DNA of 12,482 bases from Novosphingobium sp. UBA1948 (GTDB lineage Bacteria; Pseudomonadota; Alphaproteobacteria; Sphingomonadales; Sphingomonadaceae): positions 1 through 12,482 of the forward strand of contig DDES01000191.1 in the NCBI GenBank assembly GCA_002336765.1, written 5' to 3'. How positions within the stretch are numbered: the first letter of the stretch is position 1; each line of letters begins with the position of its first letter. Position numbers and translations under genes: made by a program. This document shows positions 1-6,677 of the stretch, piece after piece. The notes under the pieces are model-generated. The model searched no databases, had not been told where the DNA came from, and saw nothing but the letters and a program-made list of their open reading frames with translations.

Positions 1-561
1 TTCCTGCAGGTGGACACGACCAACATCCTGTTCATCTGCGGCGGCGCCTTTGCGGGCCTTGAAAAGATCATCGCGGACCGTCTGCAAAAGCGTTCGATCG
101 GGTTTGGCGCGCATGTCGCCGATCCCGAAAAGCGCAAGGTGGGCGAGATGCTGCAAAAGGCCGAGCCGGAAGATCTCCAGAAATTCGGCCTGATCCCCGA
201 ATTCATCGGTCGTCTGCCGGTGATCGCCACGCTCAACGATTTGGATATTCCCGCGCTGGTGCAGATCCTGCGCGAGCCGAAGAACGCGCTGGTCAAGCAA
301 TATGCCCGCCTGTTCGATCTGGAAGACGTGAAGCTGACCTTCACCGACGATGCGCTGGAGGCGATCGCCACCAAGGCCATCGAACGCAAGACCGGCGCGC
401 GCGGCCTGCGCTCGATTGTCGAAGGGCTGCTGCTTGACACGATGTTCGACCTGCCGACTGAAACCGACATTGCCGAAGTGGTGGTGGACAAGGATGTGGT
501 CGAAGGCCGCAAGGAGCCTGTCCGCGTGCTCAAGGGCAAGGAGGAGGAAGAGGCGGCCTGA
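1..561 (+). CDS. clpX: ATP-dependent Clp protease ATP-binding subunit ClpX (3' part, 5' end outside window)
   Basis: ClpX is the AAA+ unfoldase that recognises tagged proteins, unfolds them and threads them into the ClpP chamber in the cytoplasm. The reading frame is open from the first base (F-L-Q-V-D-T-T-N), so the gene starts upstream. What remains is the second half of the AAA+ module. Visible landmarks are the sensor-1 stretch DTTNILFICGGAF, the ClpP-docking IGF loop (SIGFGA), the arginine-finger segment FGLIPEFIGRLPV, and sensor 2 (GARGLRS). The C-terminus is acidic (KGKEEEEAA). About 186 residues are present, against roughly 420 for a full ClpX. The gene ends just before a strong intrinsic terminator, so it is probably the last gene of its transcript. 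Lon, a frequent downstream neighbour in other bacteria, is not here. Identification is very secure. Confidence 0.97.
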   Translation, partial: FLQVDTTNILFICGGAFAGLEKIIADRLQKRSIGFGAHVADPEKRKVGEMLQKAEPEDLQKFGLIPEFIGRLPVIATLNDLDIPALVQILREPKNALVKQYARLFDLEDVKLTFTDDALEAIATKAIERKTGARGLRSIVEGLLLDTMFDLPTETDIAEVVVDKDVVEGRKEPVRVLKGKEEEEAA

Positions 562-590
562 AACCTGCCCCTTCCCCGTTTGGGATAGAG

Positions 591-622
591 AAAAAGGCGG
601 GGCCGCAAGGCTCCGCCTTTTT
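591..622 (+). terminator. Rho-independent terminator after clpX
   Basis: The stem GGCGGGGCC pairs with GGCTCCGCC through one G-U pair, around a GCAA tetraloop at 605-608. It is flanked by five A on the left and five T on the right. The A-tract/T-tract symmetry means it could also stop transcription coming from the minus-strand GFA gene. It begins about 30 bp after the clpX stop codon. Confidence 0.9.
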
Positions 623-638
623 CGTTCAGCCCTCTATC

Positions 639-670
639 CTATCGCAGGCCGGGCCTATCGCAGACCGGGC
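639..670. repeat. 16-bp tandem duplication, two copies
   Basis: Two adjacent 16-bp units (639-654 and 655-670) read CTATCGCAGRCCGGGC and differ only at the ninth base or so (G at 648, A at 664). They lie between the clpX terminator and the 3' end of the GFA-family gene. The junction makes a short palindrome, AGGCC-G-GGCCT (646-656). No function is evident; a local duplication is the simplest reading. Confidence 0.7.
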
Positions 671-675
671 CGGAT

Positions 676-1173
676 TTACCCTTCACCAGCCCTGCGCCGC
701 TCGGCCATCGCCATCAGCCGCTCGATGCGCTCGGGCGGCAGGATGTCCTTGGGGTTATAGGTCTTTGCAAAGCGCGGGATACCCTCGGGAAAGGTGACCC
801 ACGGCATGGCCTCGTCGGTGAAGATCACCGCATCGGGGGTAAAGGCGCCATTATCGTCCAGCGTCCCCACGCGCAGCCCTAGCCCGAGACGGCCAAGGCG
901 CGGGTAAAAGCTCCACAGCGCCACGCCGCAAGCCTCGCAGCGGCAGATCGTGTGCGCCCCGCCGCTGCCCGCTGTCACCACGCTTTCGCTCAAGGCGCCC
1001 GCCAGCAGCGTAACGCGCTCCGCCTCGAAAAAGGCGTTGACCACGCTGGTCGAGCCGGTCTGGTGCTGGCACAGGGTGCAATGGCAATTGTTGACGAAGA
1101 TCGGATCGCCGCTCACCCGATAACGGGTATGGCCACAGCCGCAGCCGCCTTCCTGTGTGTCATTCGCCGCCAT
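676..1173 (-). CDS. GFA/CENP-V domain zinc-binding protein
   Basis: This 165-residue protein belongs to the GFA (glutathione-dependent formaldehyde-activating)/CENP-V fold family of small zinc-binding proteins. The Cys pattern is characteristic: CGCG near residues 11-14, CHCTLC at 30-35 followed by QHQTGS, and CRCEACG at 77-83. The first and second clusters, with the third, normally build two zinc sites. Family members are broadly annotated as glutathione-binding or carbon-sulfur lyases, but most have no proven substrate. The start at 1173 is chosen because AAGGAG (minus strand, 1184-1189) lies 10 nt upstream. A longer frame to 1266 would only add low-complexity shadow sequence. The first 14 bp overlap the end of the NTF2-like gene, suggesting coupled translation. 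The family is clear; a specific reaction cannot be assigned. Confidence 0.88.
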   Translation of the reverse strand: MAANDTQEGGCGCGHTRYRVSGDPIFVNNCHCTLCQHQTGSTSVVNAFFEAERVTLLAGALSESVVTAGSGGAHTICRCEACGVALWSFYPRLGRLGLGLRVGTLDDNGAFTPDAVIFTDEAMPWVTFPEGIPRFAKTYNPKDILPPERIERLMAMAERRRAGEG

Positions 1174-1717
1174 AATGGAACATCTCCTTGCCATCGCGCT
1201 TGGCCACCATCTCGCGCAGGGTGATCGAGCGCAGCAGCCACTGGCCATCCTTGCGCTGCCAAACATCGTCGGTGATGCGGGTCATCTCGAAGGAATGGTC
1301 GGCGCCATCGGGGCCTTTGCGGCTGCCCGCGGCATGGGTGCGCATCACCACCTTGGCGGTGTTGCCGGTGACGGCCACGCTGTCGAAGGTGATTTCGGGC
1401 TTGGGCATCTCGGGACGGGGGCCAGCGGGCGGCTGCATGCCGGCGGGCGGAGGGCCCATCGGAGGGCGTCCGCCCATGCCGCCGCCCATGCGGCCTCCCA
1501 TACGGCCAGCTTCCTCGATCATCTCGTCGGCGGTGGAGGTGCCGCGCTGGTCGTTGAGTTCGAAATCCTTGGTCAACAGCGCCTTGGCGGCGGGCGCATC
1601 CTTGGCGACCAGCGCATCGCGCAGCTTGCCATAAAGCGCTGCGAAATCGCTCTTGTCATCAGCGAGGGCAGGGGTGGCGGCCATCACGATGGCGGGCACG
1701 AACAGCAGGCGTTTCAT
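1160..1717 (-). CDS. Secreted NTF2-like (DUF4440/SnoaL-type) protein with Gly/Met/Pro-rich insert
   Basis: This 185-residue protein starts with a clear Sec signal peptide (MKRLLFVPAIVMAATPALA, predicted cleavage after residue 19), so the mature part is probably periplasmic. The mature N-terminal half (AALYGKLRDALVAKDAPAAKALLTKDFELND) and the C-terminal half (VAVTGNTAKVVMRTHAAG, then VWQRKDGQWLLRSITLREMV) match the helix-then-sheet layout of NTF2-like/DUF4440 proteins. Between them, residues about 72-108 form a low-complexity stretch rich in Gly, Met and Pro (RMGGRMGGGMGGRPPMGPPP). This is unusual for the fold and probably a flexible loop. The start at 1717 is preceded by an AGGGAG-type ribosome site; upstream in-frame codons would bury the signal peptide. 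The gene overlaps the GFA gene by 14 bp. The fold call is moderate; the ligand is unknown. Confidence 0.72.
   Translation of the reverse strand: MKRLLFVPAIVMAATPALADDKSDFAALYGKLRDALVAKDAPAAKALLTKDFELNDQRGTSTADEMIEEAGRMGGRMGGGMGGRPPMGPPPAGMQPPAGPRPEMPKPEITFDSVAVTGNTAKVVMRTHAAGSRKGPDGADHSFEMTRITDDVWQRKDGQWLLRSITLREMVAKRDGKEMFHYGGE
1184..1189 (-). promoter_or_regulatory. Shine-Dalgarno of the GFA-family gene, inside the upstream coding region
   Basis: On the minus strand this reads AAGGAG, 10 nt before the ATG at 1173. It lies within the last codons of the NTF2-like gene (Gly-Lys-Glu before Met-Phe-His-Tyr). It fixes the GFA start and implies that ribosomes finishing the upstream gene can re-initiate here. 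Confidence 0.7.
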
Positions 1718-1782
1718 CGGAACTCTCCCTTGGCGTGGCGTCATGCTGCCACCGACTCGACGCGGCGGCAAGCATCAGCGTT

Positions 1783-2667
1783 TCACGCCCTAGCACGCCG
1801 CCATAGATCCCAGCTGAACACGCCCAGCGCCAGCCAGATCAGCACAAAGCTTGCCAGTTGCACCGGCTGCAACGGCTCGTGGAACAGGAGCAGCCCTTGC
1901 AGGAACACCATGGTCGGCGCGATGAACTGGAAAAAGCCGATGATCGAATAATCCATCCGCTGCGCCGCCATCGCGAACAACATCAGCGGGATAGCGGTCA
2001 TCACACCCGAGGCGGCGATCAGAAGATCATGCCCGGTCGATTGCCCCAGCGCCACGCCCGACGGGCCATGGAACAGCGCAATCATCGCCGCGCCCGGCAG
2101 CGCCAGCACCAGCGTTTCCACCGTCAGCCCCGGCAGGGCTGCCACTGGCGCCTTCTTGCGCACCAATCCATAGGCGGCAAAGCTGCAAGCCAGCATCAGC
2201 GACCAGCCCAGCGTGGCCGTGGCGCCAGCCGCCAGAATGGCGACGCCCGCCGTGGCGATTCCCACCGCCACCCATTGCGCGCGGCTCAACCGCTCGCCCA
2301 GAAACAGTGTGCCCGCCACCACATTCATCAGCGGATTGATGTAATAGCCCAGACTGCCGGCAAAGATATGCCCCTGCTGGATGATCAACACATAGACGGT
2401 CCAGTTGCAGCCGATCAGCAGCGCCGAAGCCGTGAGATAGGCCAGCACGCGCGGCTGGCGCAGCGACGCGACCAGTGTGCCCGTCTGACGCAGCGCCACC
2501 AACAGCACCAGACACACCGGCAACGAGAACAGCACCCGCCAACCTACGAATTCCAGCGGCGGCACATCGTGCACCAGCTTGAAATAGGCGGGCAACAGCC
2601 CCCAGATCAGGAACGCAGCCAGAGCCAGCGGCACGCCGCCGGTGCGTCTGGGGATGGAATGGGGCAT
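1783..2667 (-). CDS. rarD: RarD-type EamA-family transporter
   Basis: An integral inner-membrane protein of 294 residues with about ten hydrophobic segments arranged as two EamA repeats, the drug/metabolite transporter superfamily layout. RarD signatures are recognisable: IWGLLPAYFKLV at the first membrane segment, SLGYYINPLMNV near residue 105, SFAAYGLVRKKAP near 162, and IIGFFQFIAPTMVFLQ near 242. The C-terminus is basic (LWRRARA). RarD was named for chloramphenicol sensitivity, but its physiological substrate is not settled, so I do not assign one. The start at 2667 (MPHSIPRR) is preceded by AAAGGA on the minus strand; the longer frame to 2724 adds an arginine-rich leader without family resemblance. 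It lies 71 bp downstream of the AstD-like gene and 65 bp before the NTF2-like gene, so co-transcription is plausible but not demonstrated. Confidence 0.9.
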   Translation of the reverse strand: MPHSIPRRTGGVPLALAAFLIWGLLPAYFKLVHDVPPLEFVGWRVLFSLPVCLVLLVALRQTGTLVASLRQPRVLAYLTASALLIGCNWTVYVLIIQQGHIFAGSLGYYINPLMNVVAGTLFLGERLSRAQWVAVGIATAGVAILAAGATATLGWSLMLACSFAAYGLVRKKAPVAALPGLTVETLVLALPGAAMIALFHGPSGVALGQSTGHDLLIAASGVMTAIPLMLFAMAAQRMDYSIIGFFQFIAPTMVFLQGLLLFHEPLQPVQLASFVLIWLALGVFSWDLWRRARA

Positions 2668-2738
2668 CAAGAAATCCTTTCGCACGCGCACCATGCAGGG
2701 TTGCGCGCGCGATTGCATCCGCAAAATTGCGATGAAAC

Positions 2739-4187
2739 CTATTCCAGTTCTTGCGCGGCGAATCCGGTGCCGATCGTGGCGCGCAACACTTCGTTTTCCA
2801 GCGAGGCGACTGGATAGGTGCAGGAATCGATCATATAGGTGCCACCCGTGCGGAAATTGCCCGAAAGACCCACGCCGCCCATGGGCGCATTGGGGATCTC
2901 GGTGATGGTGGGGCGGTTCCAGTGGACCAGACCCGCGCGGCTGTGCGCCCAGAAGCGGTCATATTCGGCCTGCGTGCCGCCGATCAGCCCCGCCACCAGA
3001 CCATAGCGTGTGGCATTGGCCTGTGCGATAGCCTCGTCGAACGTGGCCACGCGGATGACTTGCAGCAGGGGGCCGAACAGTTCGACATCGGGCCGCTGGG
3101 TCATGGTGGTGACATCGATGATCGCGGGCGAGAGGAAGGGGTGTTCGCGCGACAGGCGCTGCATATGCTTGACCACCCGCCCGCCGTTCGACATCAGCCA
3201 GATGAAGCTTTCCACCAGCGCGTCGGCTGTCTCGTTGTCGCAGACCGGCCCCATGAAGGGGGTGGGCTCGTCATGCGGGGCGCCGCAGATGATGCGGTCG
3301 GCCAGCCTTTTGACCGCCGCCAGCAGCGGCTGCGCCAATGTGTCTTTCACGATCAGGCGGCGTGCGCAGGTGGCGCGCTGGCCACTGGCGGAAAAGGCTG
3401 ATTGCACCACGATCAGCGCGGCCTCCTCGATCTGGGGCGTGTCCCACACCACCAGAGCGTTGTTGCCGCCCAGATCGAGCGCCAGCAGCTTTTCGGGGCG
3501 CGCCACCAGCTTGCGTGCCAGCGCCTGTCCCGCCGCAGCCGATCCGGCAAACAGCACGCCATCCACCCCGTCGTGCAGCGCCAAGGCCTGCGCCATCGCG
3601 CCATCGCCCGCCAGACATTGCACCACGCCCGCAGGTAATCCGGCCCGCGCCGCGCAATCGACCAGCGGCATGGTGGTGGCCAGCGCCTTGACCGAAGGTT
3701 TGAGCAGCACCGTATTGCCCGCCAGCAGCGCGGGCACCAGTCGCGCCAGCGGTGTTGCCAAGGGCTGGGCGAAAGGCGTGATCACCGCCATCACACCCAG
3801 CGGCTTGTGCCGCAGCGCCAATGTGCCATTCACCCCGCCATCGAATTTGCGCTGTACACAGCGCTCGCCATAGGCGCGCATGGCCGCATCGCAACCGGCC
3901 AGCGCCTGATCCACCTCGCCGCGCACATCCCACAAGGGACGGCCCGTTTCGCGGGCGATCATGTCGGCGAAGGCCTCGCTCTGGCGGCGGATCTCGCCGG
4001 CAAAGTGACGCAGCAGATCGGCGCGCTTGGCATGTGGCTGGCTTGCCCAGTGCGGCAGCGCGGCGCGCGCGGCGGTGACGGCAGCGTCGAGATCACCCGC
4101 TTCGCCTTGCCACAGCACCGCGCCGGTCGCCGGTTCGCGCGAGCAGAGAGGCGAGGGATCGGGGGAGGTCGGTGAAGAACTGGGCAC
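2739..4187 (-). CDS. AstD-like aldehyde dehydrogenase with all three catalytic positions changed (probable pseudoenzyme)
   Basis: The 482-residue protein aligns by eye along its length with AstD, the NAD-dependent succinylglutamate-semialdehyde dehydrogenase of arginine catabolism. Shared landmarks include REPATGAVLWQG, MIARETGRPLW, LVPALLAGNTVLLKPS, ALDLGGNNALVV, ATCARRL, ELFGPLLQV and GGVGLSGNFRTGG. However, the key residues differ. The P-Y/W-N-F-P loop reads TPFAQP, so the oxyanion Asn is Ala140. The general-base Glu of LEMGG is Asp238. The GQRC nucleophile is Ala272 (GQRATC), although Cys274 remains. Each codon was checked in the DNA. The NAD-site Lys163 and the EL-FGP motif are kept. The start is a GTG at 4187; an in-frame TAG lies upstream with no other start codon between, and the ribosome site is weak. 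No other ast genes are nearby. Family membership is secure; aldehyde oxidation is doubtful. Confidence 0.85.
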   Translation of the reverse strand: MPSSSPTSPDPSPLCSREPATGAVLWQGEAGDLDAAVTAARAALPHWASQPHAKRADLLRHFAGEIRRQSEAFADMIARETGRPLWDVRGEVDQALAGCDAAMRAYGERCVQRKFDGGVNGTLALRHKPLGVMAVITPFAQPLATPLARLVPALLAGNTVLLKPSVKALATTMPLVDCAARAGLPAGVVQCLAGDGAMAQALALHDGVDGVLFAGSAAAGQALARKLVARPEKLLALDLGGNNALVVWDTPQIEEAALIVVQSAFSASGQRATCARRLIVKDTLAQPLLAAVKRLADRIICGAPHDEPTPFMGPVCDNETADALVESFIWLMSNGGRVVKHMQRLSREHPFLSPAIIDVTTMTQRPDVELFGPLLQVIRVATFDEAIAQANATRYGLVAGLIGGTQAEYDRFWAHSRAGLVHWNRPTITEIPNAPMGGVGLSGNFRTGGTYMIDSCTYPVASLENEVLRATIGTGFAAQELE

Positions 4188-4301
4188 GGTTCGACTCGAT
4201 ACTGGGGCCGGAGTTCTATGTTCCGGTCTGCATGCAGCCTAGCACCGCTTTCTTTACCCGCAGCTTAACCCGCGCGGCAGGGGGATGACGCGGACAGGGG
4301 T
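4188..4301 (-). other. Intergenic gap between selO and the AstD-like gene
   Basis: This 114-bp gap could carry a promoter for the AstD-like gene, but I cannot pick convincing -35/-10 boxes. It contains one short inverted repeat, CCGGA (4208-4212) with TCCGG (4222-4226) around a 9-nt spacer, about 20-40 bp before the GTG start. That is a suitable place for an operator, but the arms are short enough to be chance. Confidence 0.35.
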
Positions 4302-5696
4302 TCAGCGATGACCGTGAGGGATGGGTGCTGTCCCCAGAGCGTGCCCCAGCATGCGGATGCGCGCGATATGGGCGTTGAGCGGGCCCCAGTCATCGTCGCG
4401 GTCGATGGCGAGCCAGAGTTGCTCGACCGTTTCGTAGTGGTTGTCGGGCGGCGGCTCATGCCATGCGGGGTGGTCAAGCGCACCGTCCACCGGTGCATAA
4501 TCTTCCATGACGGCGCCAAAGGATGCCCGCCCGCCGCGATAGGCGTGGAAGAAGGCGTCGGGCGAGAGGTCGGCCTCGCGCATGAAGGCGCCCGATGCGG
4601 CCAGCAGGCGGGCATCGCGTTCATCCCCCTTCGGCTCCAGCCCCAGCCGCCACAGCACCCGCCGCGCCAGCGCCGCCTGATAAAGCGGGTCAAAGCGTTC
4701 CAGCGCGGCCAGCAAAGGGGGCGTGTCCGGCACCAGCAGCCGCAGCGCCACCGCCAGTTGCCCGCAATTCCAGCGGATCGCCTCGGCCTGTCGGCCAAAG
4801 GCATAGAGGCCCTGATGGTCGAAATAGGCGGCGGTGAAGCCCGCATCCCATTTGGGCAGCCAGCGCCAAGGGCCATAGTCGAAACTCTCGCCCGTGATGT
4901 TCATATTGTCGGTGTTGAGCACACCATGCACAAAGCCTGCCGCGCCATAGGAAGCGGCCATATCGGCCAGCCGCTCCACCACCTGATGCAGCAGGATGAT
5001 CGCAGGATGATCGCCCATCGGCGCGCCGTCGGGCGCGGGCGGACCCGGGAATTGTGTCAGGCAATAGTCCACCAGTGCCGCCATGGAATCGGCCTCGTCC
5101 ACCACCAGCAGGCGCTGGAACGTGCCGATGCGGATATGCCCATGCGACAGGCGCGTCAGCACCGCCGAGCGGGTGGGGGAGGGTTCATCGCCGCGCCACA
5201 GCGCCTCGCCGGTTTCCACCACGCTGAAGCTCTTGGACGTGTTGGCGCCCAGCGCCTCGAGCATTTCGGTGGCGAGGATCTCGCGCATAGCCCCCTTTAG
5301 CGTCAGCCGCCCGTCGCCTTGTCGGGAGTAGGGGGTGGTGCCGCTGCCCTTGGTGCCCAGATCGAGCAGGCGGCCCGACGCGTCGCGCAATTGCGCAAAC
5401 AGGAAACCGCGCCCGTCGCCAAGGTCAGGGTTGAAGTGCCGGAACTGGTGCCCGTGATAGCGCAGGGCCAGCGGTTGCGGCAGATTCTCGGCCAGCGGGG
5501 CGAAGCGCCCGAAATGGTCGAGCCATGCCGCATCGTCCAGCCCCGCCAGCCCCACCGCGGCCGCCCAGCGGTCGTTGCGCCAGCGCAGGCGCGTTTGCGG
5601 AAAGTCCGCCGCCTGCACCGGGTCACCCAGCCAGTCGGCCAGAGCAAGGATTTGCGGATCGGGGGTGTAGGCAATTGCTTGCGGTTCTGCGCGCAT
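4302..5696 (-). CDS. selO: Protein adenylyltransferase SelO (YdiU/UPF0061)
   Basis: SelO is a pseudokinase-fold enzyme that transfers AMP from ATP to Ser, Thr or Tyr of target proteins; in E. coli it is linked to redox homeostasis through glutaredoxin. The 464-residue protein has the full core. YHGHQFRHFNPDLGDGRG begins near residue 80. DLGTKGSGTTPYSR has the nucleotide-binding Lys116. GDGRLTLKGAMRE has Glu139. VHGVLNTDNMNITGE supplies Asp263 and Asn264, and FDYGPW supplies Asp273; these match the spacing of the active-site Asp/Asn and metal Asp in characterised SelO. The C-terminus (PIPHGHR) lacks the Cys or selenocysteine seen near the end of some homologues, as in many bacterial versions. 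The start at 5696 (MRAEPQAIAYTPDPQ) is chosen by family resemblance; a frame to 5780 adds atypical sequence. It heads the minus-strand run. Confidence 0.95.
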   Translation of the reverse strand: MRAEPQAIAYTPDPQILALADWLGDPVQAADFPQTRLRWRNDRWAAAVGLAGLDDAAWLDHFGRFAPLAENLPQPLALRYHGHQFRHFNPDLGDGRGFLFAQLRDASGRLLDLGTKGSGTTPYSRQGDGRLTLKGAMREILATEMLEALGANTSKSFSVVETGEALWRGDEPSPTRSAVLTRLSHGHIRIGTFQRLLVVDEADSMAALVDYCLTQFPGPPAPDGAPMGDHPAIILLHQVVERLADMAASYGAAGFVHGVLNTDNMNITGESFDYGPWRWLPKWDAGFTAAYFDHQGLYAFGRQAEAIRWNCGQLAVALRLLVPDTPPLLAALERFDPLYQAALARRVLWRLGLEPKGDERDARLLAASGAFMREADLSPDAFFHAYRGGRASFGAVMEDYAPVDGALDHPAWHEPPPDNHYETVEQLWLAIDRDDDWGPLNAHIARIRMLGHALGTAPIPHGHR

Positions 5697-5796
5697 GCGG
5701 CAATAAGTGGGGGCAAGCGGGCGCGGGCGCAAGCCCTGTTGCCTGACCAACACCGCCTTTACCCCCGAAGGCCATAGCAAGGATTGCCGAGCGGCA
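5697..5796. promoter_or_regulatory. Divergent intergenic region between selO and the alpha/beta hydrolase
   Basis: This 100-bp region separates two start codons pointing away from each other, so it should hold both promoters. I could not identify trustworthy -35/-10 hexamers. The octamer GCGGCAAT occurs directly next to the selO start (5697-5704) and again at the hydrolase start (5791-5798), with its near-inverse ATTGCCGA at 5783-5790. Confidence 0.5.
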
Positions 5797-5798
5797 AT
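5783..5798 (+). promoter_or_regulatory. Perfect hairpin overlapping the hydrolase start codon
   Basis: ATTGCC (5783-5788) and GGCAAT (5793-5798) form a perfect 6-bp stem with a GAGC loop. The stem lies just after AAGGA (5779-5783) and takes in the first two bases of the ATG at 5797. In mRNA it could mask the start codon, or shorten an otherwise long gap between ribosome site and start. The geometry is seen directly; any regulatory effect is inference. Confidence 0.45.
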
Positions 5799-6669
5799 GA
5801 CACTTTATTTCGATGCCCATTGGCAAAGTGCCGATGGCCTGCGTTTGCATTACCGTGATTATCCCGCCCGTGATGGCACGGGGGGCGACCGGCCGGTGGT
5901 GGTCTGTCTGCCCGGGCTTACGCGCAATGCCCGCGATTTCGCCACGCTGGCCGAGCATCTGAGCGCGCGCTGGCGCGTCATCTGTCCCGAGATGCGGGGG
6001 CGGGGTGACAGCGATTATTCCAAGAATTCGGCCACCTATACCCCGATCACCTATGTGCAGGACGTGAACCTGCTGTTCGACGGGCTGGGGTTCGACCGGA
6101 TCATCATTATCGGCACTTCGCTGGGCGGGTTGATGGCGATGATTCTGGCCATGATCGACGCCAAGCGGCTGGCGGGCGTGGTGCTCAACGATGTCGGGCC
6201 GGTGATCGATCCTGCGGGGCTGGCGCGTATCCGCGACTATGTGGGGCAGGCCAAGTCCTATCCGACATGGATGCATGCCGCGCGCGATCTGATGGAGGAC
6301 CACGGCGCCGCTTTCCCCGATTTCAGCGTGGAAGACTGGCTGGCGATGGCCAAGCGCGTGATGGTGCTGGGGCAGAATGGCCGCATCGTCTATGATTATG
6401 ACATGAAGATCGCCGAACCTTTCGCCACGGCGGGGGGCGAGGTGCCGGTGGTGGATATGTGGCCGGCCTACGAGGCGCTGGCGGGGCGGCCCCTGCTGCT
6501 GCTGCGCGGCGGTCTGTCCGATCTGCTGTCACCCGAGACGCTGGCCGAGATGGCGCACCGCATTCCCGAGGCCGAGGTGGTCGAGGTGCCCCGCGTTGGC
6601 CATGCTCCCCTGCTTGACGAGGCGGAGGCGTTGGCGGGGATTGAGCGGCTGTTGGCCAAATTGGGTTGA
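5797..6669 (+). CDS. Alpha/beta-fold hydrolase
   Basis: A 290-residue cytoplasmic alpha/beta hydrolase with no signal peptide. The fold is ordered as expected. PVVVCLPGLTRNARDF near residue 33 carries the oxyanion-hole loop. VICPEMRGRGDSDYS follows at 61. The nucleophile elbow IIIIGTSLGG puts Ser108 in G-T-S-L-G. LLLLRGGLSDLLSPE supplies the likely acid Asp242, and VGHAPLLDE supplies His269. The triad is therefore complete. The cap region (about 135-220) does not tell me the substrate; esterase, lactonase or C-C bond hydrolase are all possible, and annotation as a generic hydrolase is safest. The start at 5797 gives MTLYFDAHWQSADGLRLHY, the usual beginning for this group; the frame upstream is shadow sequence. 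It ends 8 bp before the glycosyltransferase start, so the two are probably co-transcribed. Confidence 0.9.
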   Translation: MTLYFDAHWQSADGLRLHYRDYPARDGTGGDRPVVVCLPGLTRNARDFATLAEHLSARWRVICPEMRGRGDSDYSKNSATYTPITYVQDVNLLFDGLGFDRIIIIGTSLGGLMAMILAMIDAKRLAGVVLNDVGPVIDPAGLARIRDYVGQAKSYPTWMHAARDLMEDHGAAFPDFSVEDWLAMAKRVMVLGQNGRIVYDYDMKIAEPFATAGGEVPVVDMWPAYEALAGRPLLLLRGGLSDLLSPETLAEMAHRIPEAEVVEVPRVGHAPLLDEAEALAGIERLLAKLG

Positions 6670-6677
6670 GCGCAGCC

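Noticed and set aside
2720..2731. Palindrome CGCAAAATTGCG between the AstD-like gene and rarD
   Set aside because: Only a 5-bp stem around AA with no T-run and no known operator match; too short to claim as a terminator or binding site.
2739..4187. Simple annotation as a functional astD arginine-catabolism enzyme
   Set aside because: All three catalytic positions are altered and no other ast genes lie nearby, so function cannot be carried over from the family name.
4213..4224. GTTC repeated (GTTC-TAT-GTTC) as a possible alphaproteobacterial LexA box
   Set aside because: The known box is GTTC-N7-GTTC; the spacer here is 3 nt, so it does not fit.
4302..4330. Possible selenocysteine or redox Cys at the SelO C-terminus
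   Set aside because: The C-terminal residues (PIPHGHR) contain no Cys, and the stop is a plain end with no in-frame TGA readthrough context that resembles a Sec site.
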